Positions 34,697 to 43,777 of a stretch of 64,000 nucleotides of DNA are shown here, in pieces. Each line of letters begins with the position of its first letter. The stretch's first letter is position 1. Origin of the DNA: Bacillota bacterium (GTDB taxonomy: Bacteria; Bacillota; Clostridia; Christensenellales; Aristaeellaceae); assembly GCA_023444095.1 (NCBI GenBank), contig JAEZRP010000040.1:169211-233210 (forward strand). Reading direction: 5' to 3'. The notes beneath the pieces were generated by a model, which saw only the letters and a program-made list of their open reading frames with translations, was not told where the DNA came from and did no database searches. Position numbers and translations under genes: made by a program.

Positions 34697-34725
34697 ATTA
34701 TACGTTCGCCAATGCCTGCCTACAA
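34697..34725 (-). promoter_or_regulatory. Promoter of the GH4 gene
   Basis: Minus strand TTGTAG (34725-34720), 17 bp, TATAAT (34702-34697). Confidence 0.6.
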
Positions 34726-34757
34726 GAAGAAATTCATGATAAAAGGGTGATTCCTTG

Positions 34758-35621
34758 ATGAACGAATCGATTCATTCCTACGGCTTCGGCTTCCTCGACT
34801 CCACCCAATCGTCCATCATCCGGCTCCACGGCGTCGGGCATGAGCACCGCAGGTCGGATTACTGCTGGGACAACGCGGCGCGCGGCGCGGACGCGTGGCT
34901 CTTCCAATACACGCTTTCGGGCCGCGGCAGCGCGACGGTCAACGGCGCGACCGGCGATCTGCCCGCCGGAAGCGCGTTTCTGCTGCGCCTGCCCGGTCCG
35001 TCGCGCTATTTCCTGCCCGCACACGCGAAGGAGGGCTGGCAGTTCATCTGGATCATGTTCGGCGGCGCGGCGGCGGACGGCTACGCGCGCGAGGTCGTGC
35101 AGCACGCGGGGCCGATCCTGCGGCTTCCGGGCGACGCGCCCTCGATCTCGTTTTTGCGGCTCATGATCCAGCGGGCGCAGGCGGGTGAAATCGAGTCCGG
35201 CTTCGTGGCCGAGGAGATGACCTTCCGCTTTGCCTGCAAGCTCTGCGCCGACACGCTGCGCCCGCGGCAGGACACCGGGTCCCTGGTCTCGCGCGCGACG
35301 GAGCTGATGGAGCGCGATTTTGCGGATCTCGGCGGCGTCACCGAGCTGGCGAATCGGCTCCGGGTGTCCCCCGAGCATCTGTCGCGGCTCTATCGCGATC
35401 AGACGGGCAGCACGCTGAAGGAGGCGTTCCTGCGCGTCAGGATCCGGCACGCGGCGCAGCTTCTGATCGGCAGCCAGATGTCCATCGATGAGGTCGCCCG
35501 GAAGAGCGGCTTCTCCGGCGGCAATTATTTCGCCAAGGCATTCGGCCGCGCGGTCGGGGTCCCGCCCGGGCGCTTCCGACGCGAGGCGCGCGAGCTTCAA
35601 TATTCGGACGTGATGCTGTAG
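34758..35621 (+). CDS. AraC-family transcriptional regulator
   Basis: 287 residues: N-terminal AraC-type ligand-binding (cupin) domain with LFQYTLSGRGSATVNGA and LPAGSAFLLRLPGP, then a C-terminal double helix-turn-helix (VTELANRLRVSPEHLSRLYRD, IDEVARKSGFSGGNYFAKAF). It is divergent from the GH4 gene by 107 bp and probably controls it in response to a galactoside. The ATG at 34758 lies nine bases after AAAGGGTGA; a TTG one codon earlier is also possible. Confidence 0.9.
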   Translation: MNESIHSYGFGFLDSTQSSIIRLHGVGHEHRRSDYCWDNAARGADAWLFQYTLSGRGSATVNGATGDLPAGSAFLLRLPGPSRYFLPAHAKEGWQFIWIMFGGAAADGYAREVVQHAGPILRLPGDAPSISFLRLMIQRAQAGEIESGFVAEEMTFRFACKLCADTLRPRQDTGSLVSRATELMERDFADLGGVTELANRLRVSPEHLSRLYRDQTGSTLKEAFLRVRIRHAAQLLIGSQMSIDEVARKSGFSGGNYFAKAFGRAVGVPPGRFRREARELQYSDVML

Positions 35622-35631
35622 GCGGTGCGGA

Positions 35632-37320
35632 TCAGGCCCCCGGCGCGCGCTCATGCGGAATGACCGACTCGATGCGGGTCTGCGGAATGAGGATGACGAC
35701 GCGCGTCCCCTGCATGGGTTGGCTGGTCATGCTCACGCCGTATCCTTCCCCAAACTGCAGCTTGATTCGCTCGTCCACGTTTGTGACGCCGTAGTGCTTG
35801 CGGTCGAGGGAGGGCTTGAATATGCTGTGGAGCGTCTCGGCGTCCATGCCGACACCGTCGTCCTGCACCTCCAGCTGGACATTTTTGCCGCTGAGCTCGG
35901 CGCGGATGACCAGCGTCAGCCGGGACATCTGCCAGGAATGGTTAACGGCGTTCTCCACGAACGGCTGCAGGATGAACCGGGGCGTGCCGAAGGGATAGAC
36001 ATGCTCGTCGACCTCCATGACGAAGTCCAGCCGGTGCTGGTACTGGATTTTCAGTATATCAAGATATTTCGACACCTGGGAAATTTCCTGGCGCACGGAG
36101 ATGAGTCCGGAGCCGCTCGAAAACGTCATCCGGTAGAAAAGGGCGAGCTCGCGGGTGATGGTGTTGACGCGCTTTCCGTCGCCCAAGAGCGCCAGATGGC
36201 CGATCGAGCCGAGAATGTTGTACAGGAAATGGGGGTTGATCTGCGCCTGAAGCATCTGAAGCTCGGTCTGCTTCTGGCGGAGCTTGACGTAGTATTCCCG
36301 CTGAAGAAGCTCCTCTACGGTGTTCATCAGTTCGTTCAGCGACCGCACCAGGGAACTCAGTTCGTTGCGCTCGGGCATCAGGATGCGCTGGCCGTAGTTG
36401 CCCTGGGAGAACTGATCCACCATCCGCGCGATGCGCTCGACGCGCCTCGACATGGCGATGGAATAACCGATCGCCAGCGCCAGCATGAGCGCGGTATACG
36501 CCGCGCAGAAGCGGGCCAGCGCGCGCGTCATGCGCCGCGTTTCCTGATAAAACCGCGCCTCGGGAAAGTGCGCCGACACCACGAAGGCGTCCTCGGCCGA
36601 GCGCCCCACCAGCAAAACGGCAGCTTCGCCATCGCCCGGCTGGGCGCCGATCTCCAGGATCGTGCGGCCGTTTTTGAGCATCACATCGACAAAGCCGCCC
36701 TCCGGAAACGCCGCCTCAAGGCCCGAAAGCATCTCGTCCGCGCGCAGGCGGATCCGCACCAGGCCTACCATCCGGTCGCCAGCGGGGTTCCAGATGCCGC
36801 AGAGAAAGGAAAGGTCGAACGAATCCTCGGTCTCTGTCCGTATCCAGGCGTTCAGGGCGGGATAGTCGGCGTACCGGACGAACCAACCCTCGGACCGCGC
36901 CTGTTCCATGGGCAATATTCGAGCGGGCCGCTCCCCCGCGCCGGCTGGCATTTCCGGCAGATCGTCCAGATACAGCTCGACGGCGATCGGGACGCCCGCC
37001 GACTGCGCGAGCGCGTCGATCTGAGCCGGCAGATGTTCCTCTAGCAGCGCCCGGCGGGCCGCCACGCCCACCTGTCCGAATTCGCGCAGCCGCGCGTCGC
37101 CGGCCAGCGCCCGGGCGCCGCTCTGGACGGTCGATTGAATGAGGGTGATGCGGGAGGTCGACTCGCCGAGCGCGGCACTGAGCGCCTGCCACGCGTTCGC
37201 GCGATAGGCCTCGTTCAACCTGGGGTAAACGAACAGGAGTGCGAACAGCATGGGTGCGGCATAGAGCGCCAGCAGCGCGGAAATCATCAGGGGATTGACG
37301 CGGGAAGTGCGGCTTCGCAT
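35632..37320 (-). CDS. YesM-type sensor histidine kinase
   Basis: 562 residues. TM1 about 12-33; an extracellular domain of about 230 residues, probably a Cache-like sensor (FVDVMLKNGRTILEIG is part of it); TM2 about 270-290; HAMP; phosphoacceptor His364 in QINPHFLYNILG; ATPase domain with PFVENAVNHSWQ and DDGVGM. Unlike the other YesM here it has its own large sensor domain. The gene is third in an operon with a URO-D-like gene and the partner regulator and lies beside the cassette 2 importer, which it probably controls. An upstream in-frame extension through the regulator gene was rejected. Confidence 0.9.
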   Translation of the reverse strand: MRSRTSRVNPLMISALLALYAAPMLFALLFVYPRLNEAYRANAWQALSAALGESTSRITLIQSTVQSGARALAGDARLREFGQVGVAARRALLEEHLPAQIDALAQSAGVPIAVELYLDDLPEMPAGAGERPARILPMEQARSEGWFVRYADYPALNAWIRTETEDSFDLSFLCGIWNPAGDRMVGLVRIRLRADEMLSGLEAAFPEGGFVDVMLKNGRTILEIGAQPGDGEAAVLLVGRSAEDAFVVSAHFPEARFYQETRRMTRALARFCAAYTALMLALAIGYSIAMSRRVERIARMVDQFSQGNYGQRILMPERNELSSLVRSLNELMNTVEELLQREYYVKLRQKQTELQMLQAQINPHFLYNILGSIGHLALLGDGKRVNTITRELALFYRMTFSSGSGLISVRQEISQVSKYLDILKIQYQHRLDFVMEVDEHVYPFGTPRFILQPFVENAVNHSWQMSRLTLVIRAELSGKNVQLEVQDDGVGMDAETLHSIFKPSLDRKHYGVTNVDERIKLQFGEGYGVSMTSQPMQGTRVVILIPQTRIESVIPHERAPGA

Positions 37321-37328
37321 GGACGTGC

Positions 37329-38087
37329 CTAGCCGCACAGAGCCGCGCGGCGGTAGTCGCCCGGCGTCATGCGGTACTTGGTGCGAAACACCTGTATGAA
37401 ATAAGAGGTGCTGGCGTAGCCCAGGCGGGTGGCCAGCTCCGCCACGCCGACGTCCGTGTTTCTCAGCGCGGACGCGGCGTGCTCCAGCCGGGCATTGAGG
37501 ATGTACGCCATCATGCTGACACCCGTCTGCTGCTTGAACGTCGTGCCCAGATAGCCCGACGAGTAATGCAGATGGGAGGCCACCGTCTGAAGCGTCACCC
37601 CCTGCCCGATGTTGGCCTGAATGAATTCGATCGCCCGGGCCGAAATGTCGTCCTCTCCGCGCCGGGGCGGCTGTTCCTCCAGCATGGCGGCGCGGTTTTG
37701 GAGCACGTTTCCGCACACCCGGGCCAGCACCTCCTCGAGCTCCGACTCGTCGACGGGCTTGAGCACGTAGCCGCTGGCCTGCAGCCGGATGGCGCGCTGC
37801 GCGTAGTGGAACTCGTCGTGGCCGCTGATGAAGATCGCCTTCAGGTGGGGAATGAACGTCAGCGCCTCCTCGTACAGCGCGATGCCGTCGACGATGGGCA
37901 TCTGGATATCCGACACCAAAAGCTCCAGATCCAGATGGTCGTTGATCAACGCCATGGCCTCGTGGGCGTTGCAGGCGGTACCCGCGATGGAGATGCCGTG
38001 ATCCTTCCACCGGATCAGGTGCGTCATCACCTCCAGATCCAGCGGCTCGTCGTCCACCATCAGCATTCGAATGGGCTTATGCGTCAT
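37329..38087 (-). CDS. Short YesN-type response regulator
   Basis: 252 residues: receiver with Asp12-Asp13, phosphoacceptor Asp60 (LLVSDIQMP) and Lys in YVLKPVDE, joined almost directly to an AraC double helix-turn-helix (LQTVASHLHYSSGYLGTTFKQ, VAELATRLGYASTSYFIQVF). It lacks the long middle region of the 524-residue YesN protein in this window. GAGGAGG precedes the start. Its kinase follows after 8 bp. Likely target: the divergent cassette 2 promoter region. Confidence 0.9.
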   Translation of the reverse strand: MTHKPIRMLMVDDEPLDLEVMTHLIRWKDHGISIAGTACNAHEAMALINDHLDLELLVSDIQMPIVDGIALYEEALTFIPHLKAIFISGHDEFHYAQRAIRLQASGYVLKPVDESELEEVLARVCGNVLQNRAAMLEEQPPRRGEDDISARAIEFIQANIGQGVTLQTVASHLHYSSGYLGTTFKQQTGVSMMAYILNARLEHAASALRNTDVGVAELATRLGYASTSYFIQVFRTKYRMTPGDYRRAALCG

Positions 38088-38118
38088 CGCCGCCTCCTCA
38101 TCGATTGACCGGGCAACC

Positions 38119-39189
38119 TCAGCGCCAGCGGGCGATCCGGTCGACCACGGCCCGCGCCTCGTCTTCGTCGGAGATACCCGCAACATGTGAAAACCACACG
38201 CCCTCGGGCCGGAGCGTCTCAAAAATCAGCGGCAGCTCGTTGGCATGGCAAATCATCTGGATCCCCTTACCCGCCGACTGTATCTTTTGATAGACATTTA
38301 CCCAGCGGTGGTAGCCCTCCCTGCCCGCGCCGCACACCCACTGCACCGCATCCAGCTCCTCGATGGCCAACAGCGAGTCCAGGTGCCTGAGCGCCCCGGG
38401 GCCGTCCAGATGGTAGATGCTGCGCTCGTAGAACTTGCATTCCTGCCTGATGCCCTCGAGAAACACCGCGTCGAACATCGCCTTGCTGATCATACAGCTG
38501 AAATCGTTGGAGGGGATGTAATAGGTGCCGTCGTGGATCAGCGGCGTCCAGGAGGTGATCGGCATGCCCGCTTCGCGCAGCATGTGATAGAAGATACCGT
38601 AGGCGGCGTAATATTCCGGCATCGACTGGTCGAGCAAGCGCCGCACCCACTCGGGGTTGTCGATCATGTCGATCGCGAGCTCCGCCGGGTCGCGCAGCGC
38701 CGCCAGATGGTCGCCGCCCGGATGCAGGTCGGTTAGCCCCACGATGAAGTGGCCCTTCCCGTACGCGAGCAGCAGCTTTGTAAACTCCACCATCTTCACG
38801 AAAAGCGGGTGATTGACGTTCAGCCGCGCCTTCGGGAAGTCAGTCTCCCAGTCGCGGATGACGGGCTGCGACCACGTGGTGTCCGGGCCGTACTCGTACC
38901 CGCAGCCGCACCACGCCGAGAAGATCTCCGGCCCCAGATTCGGGAACGCGATGGGCAGCGCGTCGTACAAAAAGCGCGTGCCGCGCATCTGCCGGTCGAT
39001 CGCCTCCGCGCGGTACTCGACATCAAGCCACTTTTCCTCCATCGTCGCGTAGCTGCGCCGCGCCATCGGGGGCAGATGCTCGCCCGGGAGCGCGATGGAA
39101 ACCGGCGGACGGTCGATGATCTGGCGATCCCAAAACGCGTCGTAACGCGCCTTCACCTGCTGGTAATCGGGCTTCAGGCTAAAACTCAT
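38119..39189 (-). CDS. URO-D superfamily protein C
   Basis: 356 residues, closely related to the protein at 25387-26454: both share the YHLDG...RHLDSLL...QW...G pattern, and here it reads YHLDGPGALRHLDSLLAIE and VQWVCGAGREG. The zinc-type His-x-Cys is absent, and so are HemE motifs. AAAGGAGG precedes the start. It is the first gene of an operon with the YesN/YesM pair, 31 bp apart, and is divergent from the cassette 2 importer. Its presence in front of a sensor pair suggests that the gene is switched on together with the importer. Confidence 0.77.
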   Translation of the reverse strand: MSFSLKPDYQQVKARYDAFWDRQIIDRPPVSIALPGEHLPPMARRSYATMEEKWLDVEYRAEAIDRQMRGTRFLYDALPIAFPNLGPEIFSAWCGCGYEYGPDTTWSQPVIRDWETDFPKARLNVNHPLFVKMVEFTKLLLAYGKGHFIVGLTDLHPGGDHLAALRDPAELAIDMIDNPEWVRRLLDQSMPEYYAAYGIFYHMLREAGMPITSWTPLIHDGTYYIPSNDFSCMISKAMFDAVFLEGIRQECKFYERSIYHLDGPGALRHLDSLLAIEELDAVQWVCGAGREGYHRWVNVYQKIQSAGKGIQMICHANELPLIFETLRPEGVWFSHVAGISDEDEARAVVDRIARWR

Positions 39190-39520
39190 CGCTGTCTTCC
39201 TCCTTTGACGGGCGATCGGCACAGGGGAAAGCCTCCCCCGGACCCGTTCCGCTCCGTCAATCACTGTATCACGGACTTAACCCTTCCACAAGGATTCGAC
39301 AATATCATTTTTGCACGAAAATGTCGTTAAGTCAATATATTGGTTTCCGGCTATTGTAAATTCTCTATGGCGTCCATATACTGAAACAGGAGGCACGCTG
39401 TTTGCGTGCCCGTGGAGTGACGTGAGGCGCTGTTCGGAAGGAGGGAGCTTCGGGGGGAAACGGCTATCAGAACGGCATATCGTACCATCAATCGACAATG
39501 CGATCAAAGGAGGAAGCATC
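39190..39520. promoter_or_regulatory. 331-bp divergent control region of cassette 2
   Basis: The AT-rich centre holds an inverted repeat, GACTTAAC (39274-39281) and GTTAAGTC (39326-39333), around a smaller one, CGACA (39297-39301) and TGTCG (39322-39326). This is the best candidate for the YesN-type binding site. Several -10-like AT stretches exist on both strands but no convincing full promoter. No gene is visible here. Confidence 0.4.
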
Positions 39521-41521
39521 GTGAAAAGAGCATTGGGCCTGCTGCTGACTGTTTTGCTTATCATGACGATGGCGCCCGAACTGGGCGTACTGGCGGAGGG
39601 AACCGTACCCACCGGCTATTCACAGTCCCCCATTCTTGACGCGCTGGTCGCCGACGGAACGCTTCCACCCGTCGAGGAGCGCCTGCCCGCAAACCCGCTG
39701 GTATACTCCAAGGAATTTAACGCCATTCCCGCCGAGGACATGGACTTCGTATCGGGCGAGTACGGAGGCGTGATGCGCCTGGCCGACCCGTCTGCCGAAG
39801 GCGGTCAGGCGCCCGAGATGTGGTGCTTTTCCAACGAGCCGCCGCTCATGACCCCCTCGATCGACGTCCTGGGCCAGCAGAAGCTCGGAAACCTCCGGGG
39901 CAACTGGCTGGAGAGCTACGAGGCGAACGAGGATAACACGGTTTTCACATTCATGATCCGCGAAGGTCTCAAGTGGTCAGACGGCGTGCCCGTCACCACC
40001 GAGGATGTGATGTTCCTGTACGAGGACTACTACCTCTACACCGGCCTCGGCTCGGTCCCGCTGTGGCTGCGCGCCAACATGAAGATGAGCAACAACCCCG
40101 GCGTCATCGCGGCGGTCGACGAGTACACCTTCACGATCACATTCGATGTCTCCTACCCGCTTTTGCCGCTGTATCTGGCCGATCCGTGGAACAGCTACAG
40201 CATGCTCATGCTGCCGAAGCATTACATGAAACAGTTCCACATCAAATATACCACGCTCGAGGAAATGGCCCCGGCGCTCGAGGAGATGCAGCTGGAGTCC
40301 GACAACTGGGTCCGGCTGTTCCAGAACCGCAACACGGGCGCGACGACCATGAGCAAATATGCGATCGGGTATCCCAGCATTTGCCCGTGGCTGTACGACG
40401 GCAGCCCCGCGCAGGGCGTCTACACTTACAGGCGCAATCCCTATTACTTCAAGGTCGACTACGAAGGAAAGCAGCTTCCCTACATCGACGCCGTCGAGCA
40501 GGTGTGGGTAACAGATCTCTCGGGTCAGGTCATGAAGGCCGTCGCCGGCGAGGTGGACTATGCGGTCAACCGCACCAACGTCACCGACTATCCGCTGTTC
40601 GTGGAGAACTCGGTGCAGGAGAAGCCCGACTCCATCTACGACGTCGCGCTCCTCGAGCAGCACGTCACGCCCACGGACATCTTCCTGAACCTCACCTACG
40701 AAGATCCGGTCTGGCGCCAGGTGGTAAATACGCTGGAGTTCCGGCAGGCGCTCAACTACGCCATCAACCGCGAGAGCATCATTGAGACGGTGCAGCTGGG
40801 CTACGGCGAGTTCCCCGACATCCCGCGCGTGCCGTACGAGTACGACGTGGAAAAGGCGAACGCGATCCTCGACAGCCTGACCGAGCTCGGGCTCGACAAG
40901 CGCGACTCCGAGGGCTGGCGCCTCGGCCCCGACGGCGAGCGCTTCGTCATCAACTTCGAGGTAGCGGTCTGGACGCAGGGCAGCGACATCGTGACCGAGA
41001 TGGTTGCGCAGGACTGGCGCGACGTGGGCGTCTACACCACCATGAAGGTGATCGACACCTCCCTCAACTCGAGCCGCCGCTACAACAACACGCTGCAGGG
41101 CGACTGCTTCTGGCTGGACATGCACGTCTGGCCCTGCAACCCCACCGCCTATCACCGCGGCATGAACGTGATCATGGACAACTGGGGCGTCCTGTGGCGC
41201 AACTGGTACTTCAACAAGGACCGCACCGATCTGGCGCTGGACGCGGACGGCAATCCCGTGAAGTTCGAGGAGCCGCCGGCCGTCATTCAGGAGTTCATCT
41301 CGCTGATGGAGGCCTGCATCGAGGGTACGACCCAGGAGGAGCGCGACGCCGCGCTGGAACAGGCGCAGCAGATGATCTCCGACAACGTGTTCTTCTTCCC
41401 CATCGCAACCAGCGGATACCCGATGATCTTTAACAAGAACATGGGCAATATGCCGGTCAACACCCGGTACGGCATCTCCGCCGCGTATTCCGGCGAGCAA
41501 TTCTTCTATAAGCCCGAGTAA
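39521..41521 (+). CDS. Extracellular solute-binding protein, family 5, large
   Basis: 666 residues, longer than standard DppA (about 535). Signal peptide MKRALGLLLTVLLIMTMAPELGVLA; no lipobox. The fold is family 5: LKWSDGVPVTTEDVMFLYEDYY, YRRNPYYFKVD and EFRQALNYAINRESIIETV are its landmarks. This long subtype is often found with carbohydrate genes. AAAGGAGGA stands seven bases before GTG 39521, which opens the plus-strand operon of cassette 2; a frame extension to 39311 was rejected. Two hairpins follow the stop. Confidence 0.9.
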   Translation: MKRALGLLLTVLLIMTMAPELGVLAEGTVPTGYSQSPILDALVADGTLPPVEERLPANPLVYSKEFNAIPAEDMDFVSGEYGGVMRLADPSAEGGQAPEMWCFSNEPPLMTPSIDVLGQQKLGNLRGNWLESYEANEDNTVFTFMIREGLKWSDGVPVTTEDVMFLYEDYYLYTGLGSVPLWLRANMKMSNNPGVIAAVDEYTFTITFDVSYPLLPLYLADPWNSYSMLMLPKHYMKQFHIKYTTLEEMAPALEEMQLESDNWVRLFQNRNTGATTMSKYAIGYPSICPWLYDGSPAQGVYTYRRNPYYFKVDYEGKQLPYIDAVEQVWVTDLSGQVMKAVAGEVDYAVNRTNVTDYPLFVENSVQEKPDSIYDVALLEQHVTPTDIFLNLTYEDPVWRQVVNTLEFRQALNYAINRESIIETVQLGYGEFPDIPRVPYEYDVEKANAILDSLTELGLDKRDSEGWRLGPDGERFVINFEVAVWTQGSDIVTEMVAQDWRDVGVYTTMKVIDTSLNSSRRYNNTLQGDCFWLDMHVWPCNPTAYHRGMNVIMDNWGVLWRNWYFNKDRTDLALDADGNPVKFEEPPAVIQEFISLMEACIEGTTQEERDAALEQAQQMISDNVFFFPIATSGYPMIFNKNMGNMPVNTRYGISAAYSGEQFFYKPE

Positions 41522-41532
41522 GCGGGCGCAGT

Positions 41533-41595
41533 CCGGGGGGAGGTCGGTTCGGCCATCCCCCGGCTTGGCGGCGGGACGGGAATCCCCGTCCCGCC
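41533..41595 (+). other. Tandem hairpins after the binding-protein gene
   Basis: First stem CCGGGGGGA/TCCCCCGG (41533-41541, 41556-41563, one bulge); second, perfect 11-bp stem GGCGGGACGGG/CCCGTCCCGCC (41570-41580, 41585-41595). No T-run follows. They probably raise binding-protein mRNA over that of the permeases. Confidence 0.6.
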
Positions 41596-41629
41596 ACGTT
41601 ACCAAGCGGGACGAGGGAGGGAATCCTGA

Positions 41630-42634
41630 GTGATCAAGTATATCGTGAAGCGGCTTTTGACGCTGATCCCGCTCTTGCTGGTTCTGTCATTTTTCACTTT
41701 TTTTCTGATCCAGCTTCCGGAAGGCGATTATCTGAGCATGTATATCCAGCAGCTTCGCACGTCGGGCACGGCGGTGGATGAAGCGGAGGTACAGCGACTG
41801 ACCGCGATGTACGGCGTGGATAAGCCGTTTTTGGAGCAGTATTTTCTGTGGATCAAGAACATCGTCACAAAATTCGATTTCGGGCGCTCGTTCCAGTGGA
41901 ACAAGCCGGTTCTGGAGGTGATCGCCGACCGTATCGTGCTGACTACCCTCATCTCCCTGCTGAGCACGGCGTTCGTATGGGCGGTGGCGGTCCCCATCGG
42001 CATCTACTCGGCGGTGCGCCAATACTCGCTTTTCGATTACTTCTTCACATTCGTCGGCTACATCGGCCTCGCGACGCCGGGCTTCGTTCTGGCCATCGTG
42101 GTCGTGTGGCTGGCGTATTCGCAGCTGGGTCTGAGCGTCACGGGCCTGTTCTCATCGGACTATCTCGCCGCGGGATGGAGCTTCGGCAAGGTGCTGGATC
42201 TTTTTAAACACATCTGGGTGCCGGTCATCATCCTCGGGGTTTCGGGCACGGCGGGCATCATCCGCGTGATGCGCGGCACGCTCCTGGACGAGCTCAAAAA
42301 GCAGTACGTCGTAACCGCCAAGGCCAAGGGCATGAAAAACGTGAGACTGCTTCTGAAATATCCCGTGCGCGTGGCGATCAACCCGATGATCTCCACCATC
42401 GGCTGGATGCTGCCCTCGCTGATCTCGGGCGAGGTGATCGTGTCGATCGTTCTGAACCTGCCCACCTGCGGCCCGATCCTGCAGCGCGCCATCATGCTTC
42501 AGGACATGTATCTGGCGGGTGGCTTCATGGTGATCCTAAGCTCCCTGACGGTCATCGGCACGCTCGTATCGGACATCCTGCTTTCGTGGGCCGATCCGCG
42601 CATCCGCTTCAGCGGAAAGGGGGGACAGATATGA
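41630..42634 (+). CDS. dppB: ABC transporter permease (DppB-like)
   Basis: 334 residues, six membrane helices, with FFLIQLPEGDYLSMYIQ after the first helix, YGVDKPFLEQYFLWIKN and the EAA-like loop TAKAKGMKNVRLLLKYPVRVAINP. The GTG start follows GAGGGAGG. It overlaps the next permease gene by four bases. Confidence 0.91.
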   Translation: MIKYIVKRLLTLIPLLLVLSFFTFFLIQLPEGDYLSMYIQQLRTSGTAVDEAEVQRLTAMYGVDKPFLEQYFLWIKNIVTKFDFGRSFQWNKPVLEVIADRIVLTTLISLLSTAFVWAVAVPIGIYSAVRQYSLFDYFFTFVGYIGLATPGFVLAIVVVWLAYSQLGLSVTGLFSSDYLAAGWSFGKVLDLFKHIWVPVIILGVSGTAGIIRVMRGTLLDELKKQYVVTAKAKGMKNVRLLLKYPVRVAINPMISTIGWMLPSLISGEVIVSIVLNLPTCGPILQRAIMLQDMYLAGGFMVILSSLTVIGTLVSDILLSWADPRIRFSGKGGQI

Positions 42635-43767
42635 CGGCGCCCCGGGTGACGTTGTTCAGGCGCAAAGCCCCAAAGCAATCGGACGACCGGTTCTACTACG
42701 CGTCGCAGTGGAAGCTGATGCTCATCAAGTTCAGAAGGCACCGCCTGGCCATGATCGCGGTATTCGGGCTGGCGCTTTTATACCTGATCGCGCTGTTCGC
42801 CAATTTCGTTGCGCCCTATTCGCCGGTCACGCGGTTTGAACAGTATAAATCCTCCCCGCCCATGCTGGTGCGCATCTACGACCGGGCGACCGGCTTTCAG
42901 GCGCCGTTCGTCTACGGAGTGAAGCTCGAGCGCAACAAGAAGACACTGCGCATGGAGTCCATCACCGACTACGAGACCCGGATCCCGCTCTCCTTCTTCG
43001 GAAGGGGCGAGCCCTACAAGCTGTTTGGCCTAATTGAGTCGGACGTTCATCTGGTGCAGCTTTCGACCGGCGAACCGCTGCTTCTGGCCGGATCGGACGA
43101 CATGGGGCGCGACCTCTTTTCCCGCGTGATCTTCGGCTCCCGAATTTCGCTGACGATCGGGCTGGTGGGCGTGTTCATGTCGTTCCTCATGGGCGTCGTG
43201 ATCGGCTCGGTATCGGGGTATTTCGGCGGCGTGATCGACAACGTGATCCAGCGGGTGATCGACTTTCTGATCTCCATCCCCTCGCTGCCCTTATGGATGG
43301 TGCTGTCGGGCTCGCTGCCGCGCACCTGGTCGACGGAACAGACGTATCTCGCGATCACGATCCTGCTGTCAGGACTGGGCTGGTGCTCGCTCGCCCGCGT
43401 GGTGCGCGGCAAGATCCTGGCGCTGCGCGAGGAGGAATTCGTCAACGCCGCGCGGGTTGCGGGCGCGCGGGAGACGCGCATCGTGTTCCGGCATCTCCTG
43501 CCCTCCTTCGCGAGCTATCTGATCGTCAGCATATCGCTGTCGATCCCCGGCATGATCCTCGGCGAGACGTCGCTGAGCTTCCTCGGGCTGGGCCTGCAGG
43601 CGCCCGCGGTAAGCTGGGGTGTTCTTCTGCAGGACGCCCAGAACGTGACCGCCATCGCCCACCAGCCGTGGAAGCTGATCCCGGTGTTCTTCGTGATCCT
43701 GGTGGTACTTTTGTTTAACTTCCTGGGCGACGGCCTGCGCGACGCGGCCGATCCCTATTCCACTTGA
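42631..43767 (+). CDS. dppC: ABC transporter permease (DppC-like) with long outer insert
   Basis: 378 residues, about 100 more than the DppC-like protein of cassette 1. The extra part lies between the first and second helices (about residues 60-160), includes YDRATGFQAPFVYGVKLERN, and should be outside the cell; it leads to the usual LLLAGSDDMGRDLFSRVIFG. The EAA-like loop is AARVAGARETRIVFRHLLPS. Permeases with this insert tend to go with long binding proteins, as here. GGGGGG precedes the start. Confidence 0.9.
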   Translation: MTAPRVTLFRRKAPKQSDDRFYYASQWKLMLIKFRRHRLAMIAVFGLALLYLIALFANFVAPYSPVTRFEQYKSSPPMLVRIYDRATGFQAPFVYGVKLERNKKTLRMESITDYETRIPLSFFGRGEPYKLFGLIESDVHLVQLSTGEPLLLAGSDDMGRDLFSRVIFGSRISLTIGLVGVFMSFLMGVVIGSVSGYFGGVIDNVIQRVIDFLISIPSLPLWMVLSGSLPRTWSTEQTYLAITILLSGLGWCSLARVVRGKILALREEEFVNAARVAGARETRIVFRHLLPSFASYLIVSISLSIPGMILGETSLSFLGLGLQAPAVSWGVLLQDAQNVTAIAHQPWKLIPVFFVILVVLLFNFLGDGLRDAADPYST

Positions 43768-43777
43768 GGTGAGGCAG

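Noticed and set aside
24332..39189. URO-D-like genes as hemE of haem synthesis
   Set aside because: The RPVWxMRQAGR-type substrate motif is missing and no other haem gene is nearby.
39311..39520. N-terminal extension of the large binding protein to an ATG at 39311
   Set aside because: It would place 70 non-conserved residues before a clear signal peptide; GTG 39521 has a strong ribosome site.
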